64,000 nucleotides of DNA from positions 2,589,748 to 2,653,747 of the forward strand of contig NZ_CP036266.1 in the NCBI RefSeq assembly GCF_007744075.1. Reading direction: 5' to 3'. The position numbers were made by a program, and so were the translations under genes. The stretch is from Gimesia chilikensis (GTDB taxonomy: Bacteria > Planctomycetota > Planctomycetia > Planctomycetales > Planctomycetaceae). The notes beneath the pieces are model-generated. The model was not told the origin of the DNA. It saw nothing but the letters and a program-made list of their open reading frames with translations, and ran no database searches. Of this stretch, positions 20,801 to 28,616 are shown in pieces. The stretch's first letter is position 1; the number at the start of each line of letters is the position of its first letter.

Positions 20801-23437
20801 GCACTCGGTGCAATGGCAGCAGGAGATGTTCAACAGGCGCAGCGATGGTTGTTCGAGGCGATCAAAACTCAAACGGAAATTCTGGGGGAGAACGCTCCGG
20901 CCCTGGCAGAGAGCTATCATCGGCTGGTGAAGTATTATATTTATCAGGGACAGTATGCCGAAGCGCTGGAACTGGCGCAATCCACCTGTCAACGATATGC
21001 AGCCGTGTTCGGTAAGATGAGTCTGAAGAATGCCGAGGCCCTGAAGACACTTTCTTCCGTTTATTCAGCTCTCGGAAATGACATGCAGGCCATTTATCCG
21101 TTGCTGGAATCCATGGAAATTGTGAATGGCCTGGACGTTGATTCGCGTGCAGAAACGGAGTTCATCCTGGCTGCTGGCTGGCAACTTCTGCAGTTTCCAC
21201 TCTCGCATGCGCTCCTGCAGGAAGTTGTCGATGAGTTTGTGGCGAAACTGAAGATGACGGATCCCGATTCGAAGGACTATGCGAATGCACTTGAACTTCG
21301 AGGGATGTTGAGTTTTAACCAGAAAAAGTATGAGGAAGCTGAGACATACTTCCAGCAATCACTCCAGATCTACAGGAAGTTCTTCGAAAATCCCAATCAT
21401 CCACAGATATCAGAGCTCTTGAATAATCTTGGGGCGGTCGCCCTGAATCGGGGAAAACTGGAACAGGCAGAGCAGTATCTGGAGCAGGCTTTCAGCTCCA
21501 GATTGGAGAGCACTGTAACGGGGAACGAAATCCAGTTTCTGATTTTCTACAATCTGGCGGAAGTGAAGGCGCGCCTGGGGAAATCCGCAATCGCTCTGAA
21601 ATATCTGTCACGCTGTTTTGAAATCGATGAACGTTCTCTCATGACAAATCTGCTGCTCAGACCGGAAGCAGCTCTGACCAAGCTCTTGAATAACCGGTTT
21701 AATCTCTATTCACTGCTCGTGACTCTGCAACTCTCGGGGCAGCTGCCCGAGGATTCCGTTTCAGAAGTGTTTTCCCGTATTCTGGGACGCAAGGGACTGG
21801 CATTGGACATCGCCTGCCAGATGAATGCGGCTCAGAACGCATTGATTCACGATGCCGGCATCGCCAGTAAACTCCAGGAAATCCAGCAGCTGCGGATCTG
21901 GCTGGCAGAGTCCAGCGTGACCGGAGAGGAGTTCGAGAAGCAGCAGGTTTCCAATGCCGGCGAGAAATTTGTACCGAACCGTCAGACCAAAGCCGTGCTC
22001 CGAATTCAGGAACTGCAGGAACAGGTTGCCCTCGCAATCCGGGAGGCCGGTCTGCAACTGCAATTGACGGGCGTCGATGTCGAAGAGATTCGCGGGAAAC
22101 TGGCTCCTGACAGTGCGTTGATCGAGTTTGTTGTCAGCGGCCTGATCGATCTGAAAGACCCGGCTTCGCGCGCAGGGGACGACCCGCATCTACTTGCTTT
22201 TTATCTGCCATCTGATGCAAAGCGGACCTGCCGTCTCGTCGATCTGGGGCGAATCAGGGATATCAACGAGCAGATTGAAAAACTTCGGGGGCATATCGAA
22301 CGCGTTCCCCGTTCGCTCCGTTTCATGTCGGAAGACGAATTGGAGTCTCAATATCAGGAATTGAGTTCCCAACTCTATCGCAGCCTGCTGCAGCCTTTTG
22401 ATGAAGAACTGTCAAAACTCGACCACCTCGTGATCGCCCCTGATGGACAGCTGCATTTTATTCCGTTTGCCGCGCTGACCCGCGCGAATGGTCACTATCT
22501 GGTTGAGGACCTGGCCATCAGCTATGTCTCTTCCGGGCGGGATCTGCTCCGTGAGAAAGCAGCGCCCGGCCGTGGTACTCTGGTGCTGGCCGACCCGGAT
22601 TATGATGCGACCCGCGAACAGCGGATCTCGCAGGCGAAAACACTTGGCATTGATTTGTCGGATCATCAGAAATTTGCATTGCGAGGTGCCGGCCAGACGG
22701 AACTGAGATCACTCCGCTGGAGGCCCTTACCGGGAGCGCGGAAAGAAGCCGCGTCTGTTCAGACTCACCTGGCTGGTTCCATTTACGCTCCCGTGCAGGT
22801 CTTTTACGGAGGGGACGCAGCTGAAGACGTCTTTAAAACGGTGGTCTCTCCCCGGATTGTCCACATCGCGACTCATGGCTTTTATCTCCCACTGGAAAAT
22901 GCCGGAGCGTTTAACGAGAGTCGGTCGGTTCAGAGATCGTCCGGTTCGGCCCTGGGAAGGTTGCGATATGTCGACAATCCGCTGTTGCGATCCGGGCTTG
23001 TGCTCGCAGGAGCCAATCAGCTGGCAACAAACAGCGAGAAGCGAGGCGTCAATCTTGAGGACGGCTGGCTGACCGCCCAGGAAATCTCATCGATGGATTT
23101 TCGCAATACGGAACTGGTTGTGCTGAGTGCTTGCGAAAGCGGTCTGGGAGATTCTGAATTGGGGAATGGGGTGCGGGGATTGCAGCGCGCGTTTATCGTG
23201 GCTGGAGCGCATAGCCTGTTGACCAGCATGTTCGAAGTCCCGGACAAAGAGACGCGCGAACTGATGGATTCGTTTTATCAAAAATTCGTTCAATCAGGCG
23301 ATCAGGTCAAATCCATGCAAGCGGCCCAGCAAAAACTCATTTTGCAGCGAAGGGAGCAAAGTGATGCCGCCCATCCCTTCTTCTGGGCAAGTTTCTTTAT
23401 CGTGGGACAGCCAGAAAAAAATCCCGCCGGCAAGTGA
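17897..23437 (+). CDS. Giant exported TPR protein with C-terminal CHAT (caspase-like) domain
   Basis: An 1846-residue protein. A hydrophobic segment near residues 12-30 (GGGLALLFLLCAWFAGS) acts as signal or anchor. Residues about 60-1400 are tetratricopeptide repeats in many arrays (EAETYFQQSLQIYRKFFEN, AEQYLEQAF and similar). The last 400 residues are a CHAT domain: LDHLVIAPDGQLHFIPFAAL, HIATHGFY with the catalytic-type His1660, LSACESGLGD with Cys1746, then GVRGLQRAFIVAGA and HPFFWASFFIVG. Both residues of the caspase-like dyad are present. CHAT proteases can be activated by partner sensing through their repeats, but here the substrate is unknown. The start is a GTG at 17897; an ATG nine codons later is possible. 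It ends in its own terminator. Confidence 0.9.
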   Translation: MPAPQKYASMGGGGLALLFLLCAWFAGSRWGLPTEHLQAQQPDQPLVAPRPAIHSETSTARQRRQLLTEMEAVWLEGNLTEAIALAEKLFRLEQKIFGSESDETAWRLRDLAKYSLENNQVDAALRYATQSSEIIDRLHQTESWKTEDALRFQQTLVAISDLPLTKRMKFLNAERDFLNGLLENDYRAALEANLLRAGVLLELLGDRHLSVIEALLRSQELLVVMNDPSSSITQIQRLDQLIPQVTKTPHPVHAYLHKVWADQALHGGATDLADEHFRKSVKFYEQSKVDFLPDYAITLNNFGLFLIRTGRFDEAHHVLKKACSLLRNRVGLINSQTQLLEYNLISLEQYLSQQALPEHNWDTAERYLENSLATLKQIESDTGKSQYQIRDVEWDLKVLRLCRTMNQASLQDMDRCLALKSQIDTKTIPGDETAALALSREYRDLVQKLFGANTPSAVRADFQVAKQTTDRDAKLALYRSLLKPMRAVLGDDHPAYAELLIEIADWSEPASEQTLEQAETATGIYEKNSWHQTPEYARALRIVGRIRNTLRRDDAIVALLKAEGVLKEQRLTSGIDYLITLNELLFYYRNHDQLIEAIPYCETAEELARQLLKVDRGLVAQTCNQVATIYETLGRTDEALENYLRAVNFFDELSGPPSRAQLITLKNVAGLYRRQQQYVSAEDFFRRFLKMVETPGLYDRGLQVDAVLGLTSMYQEQERYQQARNLLGQLDQSLQQDEKISTLWCNIRLAQISLEQADEKPDKAVALFEELWNVLATGTFPPKPESTLQNDQSPQSTLERPQIYRGREWLGFLQQVKGITGQFSDPAPYLRVLKVIQDHAREWDQNEPWHLADAENELREARKYADLSPEARLKLKEAEEWEAKALDQSGSEATADRLSLLEKVLATQTEILGRKHRAVATTCLEFAQLQRKSGRISSAMDSYREAVRIRSELLGDRHAATAEAQSEAALGAMAAGDVQQAQRWLFEAIKTQTEILGENAPALAESYHRLVKYYIYQGQYAEALELAQSTCQRYAAVFGKMSLKNAEALKTLSSVYSALGNDMQAIYPLLESMEIVNGLDVDSRAETEFILAAGWQLLQFPLSHALLQEVVDEFVAKLKMTDPDSKDYANALELRGMLSFNQKKYEEAETYFQQSLQIYRKFFENPNHPQISELLNNLGAVALNRGKLEQAEQYLEQAFSSRLESTVTGNEIQFLIFYNLAEVKARLGKSAIALKYLSRCFEIDERSLMTNLLLRPEAALTKLLNNRFNLYSLLVTLQLSGQLPEDSVSEVFSRILGRKGLALDIACQMNAAQNALIHDAGIASKLQEIQQLRIWLAESSVTGEEFEKQQVSNAGEKFVPNRQTKAVLRIQELQEQVALAIREAGLQLQLTGVDVEEIRGKLAPDSALIEFVVSGLIDLKDPASRAGDDPHLLAFYLPSDAKRTCRLVDLGRIRDINEQIEKLRGHIERVPRSLRFMSEDELESQYQELSSQLYRSLLQPFDEELSKLDHLVIAPDGQLHFIPFAALTRANGHYLVEDLAISYVSSGRDLLREKAAPGRGTLVLADPDYDATREQRISQAKTLGIDLSDHQKFALRGAGQTELRSLRWRPLPGARKEAASVQTHLAGSIYAPVQVFYGGDAAEDVFKTVVSPRIVHIATHGFYLPLENAGAFNESRSVQRSSGSALGRLRYVDNPLLRSGLVLAGANQLATNSEKRGVNLEDGWLTAQEISSMDFRNTELVVLSACESGLGDSELGNGVRGLQRAFIVAGAHSLLTSMFEVPDKETRELMDSFYQKFVQSGDQVKSMQAAQQKLILQRREQSDAAHPFFWASFFIVGQPEKNPAGK

Positions 23438-23463
23438 TTCTGAGAAGTTGAGATCAGATAAAA

Positions 23464-23501
23464 AAACAGCCACCTGCGAAAGTCGCAAGTGGTTGTTTTC
23501 A
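23464..23501 (+). terminator. Intrinsic terminator of the CHAT gene
   Basis: The hairpin ACAGCCACCTGCGA / TCGCAAGTGGTTGT, with two mismatched positions and an AAG loop, is followed by TTTTC. A-residues on the other side make it potentially bidirectional. It begins 27 bases after the TGA. Confidence 0.75.
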
Positions 23502-23538
23502 TAGCCGGGGCAGCTCAGCAGAGGATGTTTCAGAACAC

Positions 23539-23573
23539 AAAAAAGCCCCCGTTCACAAGGAACGAGGGCTTTC
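23539..23573 (-). terminator. Intrinsic terminator of the 24633 paralogue
   Basis: On the minus strand, GCCCTCGTTCC pairs with GAACGGGGGC and is followed by TTTTTT. The stem sequence is almost the same as that of the terminator after the paralogous 8024 gene, so it was duplicated along with the gene. Confidence 0.85.
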
Positions 23574-23598
23574 CACAACCAACCTCTTTCATCCAGCC

Positions 23599-24633
23599 TT
23601 ACGATGCTTTCTGGAAAGCCATGGTGGTTCCGTCAGCAACCATCTGCACATAGAGGACACCATTTTCAAACCAGAACTTTGACTGTTCCACACCATCGCT
23701 GGTGTTCACGGTCAGAGTATTGCCGTTGATTCTGTAAGTTCCATTGTCTGAGTCATATTTCTGTTGGCCGTTGGAGTCGACAGCCATTACTTCCATCGCA
23801 AACTCTCCTTGAGCACTGAAGGCGACGGCGATCTGAATCTGTACCCCGTTCAATACATCCTGCAGATACCATTTTCCGACGAGCGGGTTCGACTGCTGCT
23901 GGGGAGGTGTGTATCCACCATTTCCCTGAGACTGACCACCATTGAAGCCACCTTGCTGCCCGCCATTGTGACCACCCTGAACAGGAGGCACTGGTGCAGT
24001 TGGTTTGTGGCTGGCAGTGCGGTGAGGCATGCCACCCTGTGGTGCGTTTGAAGCTGTCAGGTGGACGAGTTCCTGAGGCATTGTTTTCGCCTGCAGATAA
24101 GCCACATCCATCTTGCCGTCGTACTTCAGGATCACAGCGGGAGAACCGACCAGCGAATCCTTGTCACGGGAAGGTACCTGGGGGTAGGCAATTTGAACCT
24201 TGGTGGCATTTTTGAGCAGAGCGAAGGTCAGGATAATCCGACGTTCCGTATCGACGATCCACCCTGGCATCACCATGTGTTTGCCATCAGCGTAGAACAC
24301 GATGACGTGAACCACAGCCTGCTCAATTGAGCCGGCGATGTTCTGAGGTACCGTGCCCCCCATCAGGGCTGATGGGTTCGATGCAGGGGGTTGAGCAGTG
24401 GGAGTTTGCGGAGCAGGTCGTGTGGCTGGTGCGTCTGATCCCTGCTGTGTCCCCTTGTCAGGATAATCAAGTCCCCACTCCTCATACTCGGCAGCACGAG
24501 AGACCGGATCAGCTGCGACAGCGAAACCAGATCCGCCCAGCGTGTTGAAAGCAAGGGCTCCACAGAGCAGGCTTTTTACCAGTGTTTTGTTGCAGAATTC
24601 ACGAAACAATTTTGTGTTGATGTTGAAGGTCAT
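23599..24633 (-). CDS. Paralogue of the 8024 pseudo-protease protein
   Basis: The start is set at the ATG at 24633 by alignment with the paralogue (MTFNINTKLFRE against MTFNLHTNLFRQ). The frame also stays open upstream to 24744, through the conserved leader. The 344-residue product has the same plan: signal peptide, Pro/Gln spacer, degenerate trypsin-like domain (MVMPGWIVDTERRIILTFAL; YDGKMDVAYLQAK) without catalytic His or Ser, a shorter Gly/Gln linker, and the NPLVGKWYLQDVLNG C-terminal domain. The sequences are close to identical in the domains and differ mainly in the linkers. It is oriented towards the CHAT gene and ends 160 bases from it. Confidence 0.75.
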   Translation of the reverse strand: MTFNINTKLFREFCNKTLVKSLLCGALAFNTLGGSGFAVAADPVSRAAEYEEWGLDYPDKGTQQGSDAPATRPAPQTPTAQPPASNPSALMGGTVPQNIAGSIEQAVVHVIVFYADGKHMVMPGWIVDTERRIILTFALLKNATKVQIAYPQVPSRDKDSLVGSPAVILKYDGKMDVAYLQAKTMPQELVHLTASNAPQGGMPHRTASHKPTAPVPPVQGGHNGGQQGGFNGGQSQGNGGYTPPQQQSNPLVGKWYLQDVLNGVQIQIAVAFSAQGEFAMEVMAVDSNGQQKYDSDNGTYRINGNTLTVNTSDGVEQSKFWFENGVLYVQMVADGTTMAFQKAS

Positions 24634-24755
24634 GTCAGGCTCCAGAAGAAAAAGGTTTGTGTTGTTTTGTGGTTGCTCTCGTTGAGACAATTCCCTTACA
24701 AGCCCCCCTCTGAGTTGTGACACTGCAGACGACTTTTTTTTCATTTTCCTGATGA
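24634..24755 (-). promoter_or_regulatory. Conserved leader, second copy
   Basis: It carries the same ordered blocks as 7905-8023, including gtgtcacaactc, taagggaattgtctcaac and gagagcaacc, and the tctggagcctgac immediately before the ATG. In this copy the upstream ATG (24744) is in frame with the gene and no stop intervenes, so a 37-residue N-terminal extension is possible, although it would bury the signal peptide. Confidence 0.55.
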
Positions 24756-25293
24756 ATTGAGCCCGTTACGCGGCAAAAATGCCCCGAATTCGTTCCAAAA
24801 ACACCCCATTTTTGCGCCTGGTGACAAGTCGTATCTCTAGATATGAAAGTCACTTACAGGCATGTCTGGCACGGGGCGAACTTCATCCTCAAAATATTGC
24901 ATGTGTTTTCTGGAGAACTTCCCTCACCTGCCACTTTGCAGGAGACGAAGTGGTGAATCGAATACGGGAGAAAAGCAGAGAGTGCGGTCAGGCAGCAACG
25001 TTCGCCAGGCGCTCAAGCAACGGTCCTGGAAGCTGGTAAATAAAGGATAGAGATCGCCACCGGGAAACGATAAGCTAACGTATAGCGTCCGTGCGGGCCG
25101 GTCAGACTTCGCGCAACCCGTTAATGCGTACTCGGGGCGATTTTTGATGTCACACGTATCGGCTCGCATCAACTCTTCATTGATAGCGGCTTGAAAGATC
25201 AATTCACTCAGACAATTATAGGACCTCTCACGGATTTTGACTGAGTCCGGTTCTCTGCAAAGTCTCCTGTGATTCAGATTTTGAAAGGACAGA
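24756..25293. other. Intergenic region between divergent genes
   Basis: About 540 bases with no supported gene or repeat. It presumably contains promoters for the leftward paralogue and the rightward 25294 gene. Confidence 0.5.
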
Positions 25294-26049
25294 ATGAAAA
25301 AGTATGCCCCTCTAGCATTGGTTGTCGGTTTTCTGATACTGGCACTCGTGCGCTTCGGTGTGCGGCACGGTTTTCAGTTCGGACCTACGAACGGGGAAGT
25401 GATTGAGCAATATCAATCACAGTTTGAGCCGCTGCATTCGACGCTGGCAGCTGTCGTCACTCGTATTGATGGGCTTCCTCCGGTGGAAGAAACGAAACTC
25501 GATCTGACGCTGGATCCCAAACCGACATTGATCGTGGGTGATGCGGAACGAACCAATACCTCAATGATCTCTTTAAGTTATTTGAAAACTTATCAAACGC
25601 CTGATGTGACTGGATCGAGTGACCTGACGGCGGGAGACTACGGGCATCAGCGTTTTTCCATCGATGGGGATGATTTTCAACATACGATAGCCTGGACGGG
25701 CGATGATAATCCCCTGGTTTCTTCCGCGATGAAGAGAGATGGATCCGATATGGAAAAAATGCTCCAAAAGACTTTGGCGCTGGAGTATCTGATCGTCGGT
25801 CGCAACGGAGAGATGAAGCCGAGCATGTATGACGAACATGGTCGACCGACGGAAGATTTACCCTGTGAAGTCTTTCTGGTGAGCCTCAAAACTGGAAAAA
25901 TCGTAGGACAGGCACAACTGTTATTGCCACCCGCAGCGCGACCCGGAGGCGGTATGGGGCCGGGGGAAATTGTCAAGGATGTCGTTCGTCAGATCGGTGA
26001 GGCGTGGGATCAGGGAGCTGTAATTAAGTGGCAAGAGCCAGCACCTTAG
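25294..26049 (+). CDS. Membrane-anchored or secreted protein of unknown function
   Basis: A 251-residue protein starting MKKYAPLALVVGFLILALVR, a single N-terminal hydrophobic segment without a clear cleavage site, so probably an anchor. The rest is soluble, with a Pro/Gly-rich stretch near the C-terminus (PPAARPGGGMGPGE). No motif is recognised. GAAAGGA lies seven bases ahead of the ATG. It stands alone between two gene-poor stretches. No call beyond hypothetical is justified. Confidence 0.65.
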   Translation: MKKYAPLALVVGFLILALVRFGVRHGFQFGPTNGEVIEQYQSQFEPLHSTLAAVVTRIDGLPPVEETKLDLTLDPKPTLIVGDAERTNTSMISLSYLKTYQTPDVTGSSDLTAGDYGHQRFSIDGDDFQHTIAWTGDDNPLVSSAMKRDGSDMEKMLQKTLALEYLIVGRNGEMKPSMYDEHGRPTEDLPCEVFLVSLKTGKIVGQAQLLLPPAARPGGGMGPGEIVKDVVRQIGEAWDQGAVIKWQEPAP

Positions 26050-26089
26050 CGATCATCGTCTGGCATCCCGGATCTGATAAAAATTCTCA

Positions 26090-26285
26090 ATCAAGCTGCG
26101 TGTCATCGGTCAGAGTGGCCGAGACTAAGTGACTCACCGTGTTGTCTATTATGACATACTTGACAATCAGGCGCGAGTTCTCGTCTCCCATGTCGAAAAA
26201 TATCGAAGATCCCTTCGCTGGTACGGCGGACGATGGAGTACGTCGGCGCCTGGGCGACCATTGCGTCCGGATATTCCTGAGGATT
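26090..26285 (-). pseudogene. Possible decayed gene fragment
   Basis: Two adjacent frames on the minus strand read like one interrupted protein: YPDAMVAQAPTYSIVRRTSE in one frame, then MGDENSRLIVKYVIIDNTVS in another. A single frameshift would join them into about 60 residues ending near DDTQLD. Amino-acid composition is protein-like in both halves, but I recognise no family and no start. It lies in a patch of small, possibly transferred genes. Confidence 0.25.
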
Positions 26286-26290
26286 TCTAA

Positions 26291-26671
26291 ATGACAGTAT
26301 TTCAAGTTGTTGCATCAGACTGTGCGGCAAAAACCAAGGTTGCTTCCGCAGTGCGGTCAGTGAGTGCAGACCGTGGGCTTTCCGAGTTGATGCACGCAGT
26401 TGAAAAAGGCACTCCGTTGTTTGAGGGCAAGTTTTATGGTCTTGATCATGATGAAGTGTCATCCCGATTCGTTGCCATTATGGATACTTTGGAATTGAAG
26501 GGGATCAAGTATGAACTCTTTCAGATAACAAAGCTTCCAGAGCTACCTGAACCACTACGTCAGCAGATTGAGCGGTCGTATATCGAAAATGCTTTAGCAC
26601 GTCATGAAGCAATCTCCGCTGAGGAAGATACCATAATGGAACTTGAAGAAGGTTACGAAGATCAATTGTAG
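26291..26671 (+). CDS. Small protein, possibly L7/L12-C-terminal-like fold
   Basis: A 126-residue soluble protein. The stretch VASAVRSVSADRGLSELMHA, followed by a lysine/glycine turn and a helix to LKGIKYELFQ, follows the helix-helix-strand order of the ribosomal L7/L12 C-terminal domain, which some planctomycete hypothetical proteins carry alone. This is weak similarity by eye. The C-terminus is acidic (EAISAEEDTIMELEEGYED). It is followed 130 bases later by the pentapeptide-repeat frame and may form a unit with it. Function unknown. Confidence 0.55.
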   Translation: MTVFQVVASDCAAKTKVASAVRSVSADRGLSELMHAVEKGTPLFEGKFYGLDHDEVSSRFVAIMDTLELKGIKYELFQITKLPELPEPLRQQIERSYIENALARHEAISAEEDTIMELEEGYEDQL

Positions 26672-26801
26672 CCTTTACTACCTCAGCTTCTCTTGAGCAA
26701 ATACAAGGTGGTCGCACATCTATCAGCGTTATCGTGGCACAGGCGGCTTCCGAGAGATTACCGCCCGTCGTAACGCACTGCATCAAGAAGCTGAACGCCT
26801 C

Positions 26802-27632
26802 TTGATCGACAACCTCTATATCCTCGAAGCTCAGGATGCGGGTTTCCGAATTGCCTTCAACCGAGGAAGTCGTCTGGAAGCCACAAGTTCAAAGGGCAAC
26901 TTGCTCCGACCAGACATTCAGATCAGGGCACCTGGTGGGCGTTACGGCAGCATTGACTGGACTACGGAGGGATCCACAGGCAAAATATTCAAATACGGTG
27001 ATCAAGCGGATGCGCCTTGGATCATCAACGTAACACTACCCTGGGAGTGCATAATGGCATCGATTCATGATCGTTGGAGTGAGCATCAGCCACTTGACAT
27101 TCGGGCTTTGCTGCTAAGTTCCGATGAATGCCGCAGCCCTTTTAGTGTCACCGACGAGGGCCATTGCGACTTTCGAGGCGTCCGCATTGACGCTTCGTTC
27201 CATAAGATGACCGTTCGGCGTGTGGATTTTTCTAGTGCCGTACTGGGAGATGGTCAATTTGTTGGGGCGTGCGACGACTGTAAGTTTGTTGAATTTGTTT
27301 GCGATGGTAATCTTGGTCGGGAATTCCTCAACTGCGTTTTTCACAAAGCACGTCTGAACAACTCGGTCTTCTATGGGAAGTTTCTCAACTGCGACTTCTC
27401 CGATGCGAATATGACTGGCGTCAGAGGACGCCACATCAGGTTTGAGAGATGCACTTTCGAGAACACTAACCTACGAAAAGCGTCGTTTTACGACTCGACT
27501 TTTGTTGACTGCAAACTCATAAACTGCACAATTCGATCAGGCTCGCTGGCAGGATCAAGTTTCGACAACTGTGAAATGAATGACTTTGACTTGAGCAAGA
27601 CTGTCATGGCACGAGTGAAAGGACTTGAGTGA
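26802..27632 (+). CDS. Pentapeptide-repeat protein, possibly 5'-truncated
   Basis: The 276-residue frame starts at a TTG, but the same frame is open and protein-like for about 35 codons upstream (YRGTGGFREITARRNALHQE) back to a TGA near 26695, with no ATG. The gene has therefore probably lost its true start or lies downstream of a frameshift. Residues about 150-270 are irregular pentapeptide repeats (CVFHKARLNNSVF; CDFSDANMTGV; CTFENTNLRKASF; CKLINCTI; CEMNDFDLSKTVM) that fold into a right-handed quadrilateral beta-helix. Such proteins may mimic DNA or act as interaction scaffolds; no specific role is visible. An IS4 remnant starts directly after the stop. Confidence 0.65.
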   Translation: MIDNLYILEAQDAGFRIAFNRGSRLEATSSKGNLLRPDIQIRAPGGRYGSIDWTTEGSTGKIFKYGDQADAPWIINVTLPWECIMASIHDRWSEHQPLDIRALLLSSDECRSPFSVTDEGHCDFRGVRIDASFHKMTVRRVDFSSAVLGDGQFVGACDDCKFVEFVCDGNLGREFLNCVFHKARLNNSVFYGKFLNCDFSDANMTGVRGRHIRFERCTFENTNLRKASFYDSTFVDCKLINCTIRSGSLAGSSFDNCEMNDFDLSKTVMARVKGLE

Positions 27633-27640
27633 AAGGGCTA

Positions 27641-28153
27641 AACACCCCCCCAGGGCGGCGATGATCGGCTTCAGACGTTTGGAATCAAACACAGCGATCG
27701 ATTCAGCGAGTGAGTCCAAAGAAACGCGGGGGCACTTCAGTTTTTTCTGCACCTTTTTGAGTTCACTGGCCTGCTGCAGACCACGGAGAGACGTCACGAT
27801 GGGATTGAACAGATAGAGCAGGATCATGGTGCAATACTGATCCATGTGCAGACTGCGATTGCCAGCACGGTCACGTTCGCAGCCGACCTCATGCAGTTCC
27901 TGCAGCAGTTTTCCCAACTGACGGAAGTACTTCAGCCCGATGATGTCCTGCTCTTCAATCTCGGCGCGCTTTGCTCGTGGCATAACAGATGTCTCAAGCG
28001 GTCAACGCGCCTTCCTGTCTGCAGATTGACCAATTTACAAACCACGAACGTCACGAAATACACGAAACCTCTCTATTCGTGGTGATTTTTTACAGGTAGC
28101 ATTAAGTGTGCCGAACAGGATTGGGGCAGAACTCTTTAATGTGATTAAGAGTC
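27641..28153 (-). mobile_element. IS4-family element remnant (transposase N-terminus plus one end)
   Basis: On the minus strand from 27983 the frame MPRAKRAEIEEQD...GLKYFRQLGKLLQELHEVGC continues through DQYCTMILLYLFNPIVTSLR and QQASELKKVQKKL to about residue 114. This is the N-terminal part of a DDE transposase of the IS4 superfamily as seen in planctomycetes. Homology then stops and the frame continues into the complement of the pentapeptide gene. Bases 27984-28153 are the non-coding element end, finishing in an imperfect palindrome (ACTCTTTAAT gtg ATTAAGAGT). The last 254 bases recur at 51290-51543. Catalytic residues are missing, so it cannot transpose by itself. Confidence 0.8.
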
Positions 28154-28200
28154 CTAGTATCTCGGATACGAGCACTGTTAAACCAGACTTACAGAGTTGA

Positions 28201-28350
28201 TGTGGCTGGCGGGACGATCGCTTTGGGGATTTCCTGAATCGGACACAGTCGGACAACGTATCGGACATGTTTACGGACTGAGTATACACCTCTGAACCGC
28301 ATTATTATCGTCATGTCATAATGTGCTCAGCAGCAGGTTCGAAAACGCTC
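28201..28350. repeat. Dispersed repeat with TCGGACA iterons
   Basis: The sequence gctggcgggacgatcgcttt, then ggggatttcctgaatcgg, acacagtcggacaacgta, tcggacatg and, further on, gctcagcagcaggttcgaaaacgc matches 36643-36800 in order. TCGGACA units sit at 10-13 base spacing. It lies about 50 bases from the IS4 remnant end. Confidence 0.7.
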
Positions 28351-28616
28351 ATCAGACTGCCTGGAATTATATGAGGAATCAGTTGTACCAACTCTCAATC
28401 CTGGTCTTTGCCCAGCAGACGGAGTAATCCGGTTTCTTGAATATCAGGCTCAGCGTTTCCGATTCGCAGGAAATTTCACACTACAATTCTCATATTTAGA
28501 ACTGGATATTAGTTGCTTGCTTTCGCTTAAACAGGCTGTTAATCTTATTCGCGTGGAGAGTGAGCAGATTAGTTATTAGCATTTGGTACCGTGTTACGGT
28601 ATCTACGGGTTCGTTC

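Noticed and set aside
24634-24744. N-terminal extension of the 24633 gene from an upstream ATG
   Set aside because: It would place 37 polar residues before the signal peptide, and the paralogue's equivalent frame has a stop before the gene.
28330-28350. GGTTCGAAAACGC as a tRNA T-loop
   Set aside because: No acceptor, D or anticodon stems can be formed around it.
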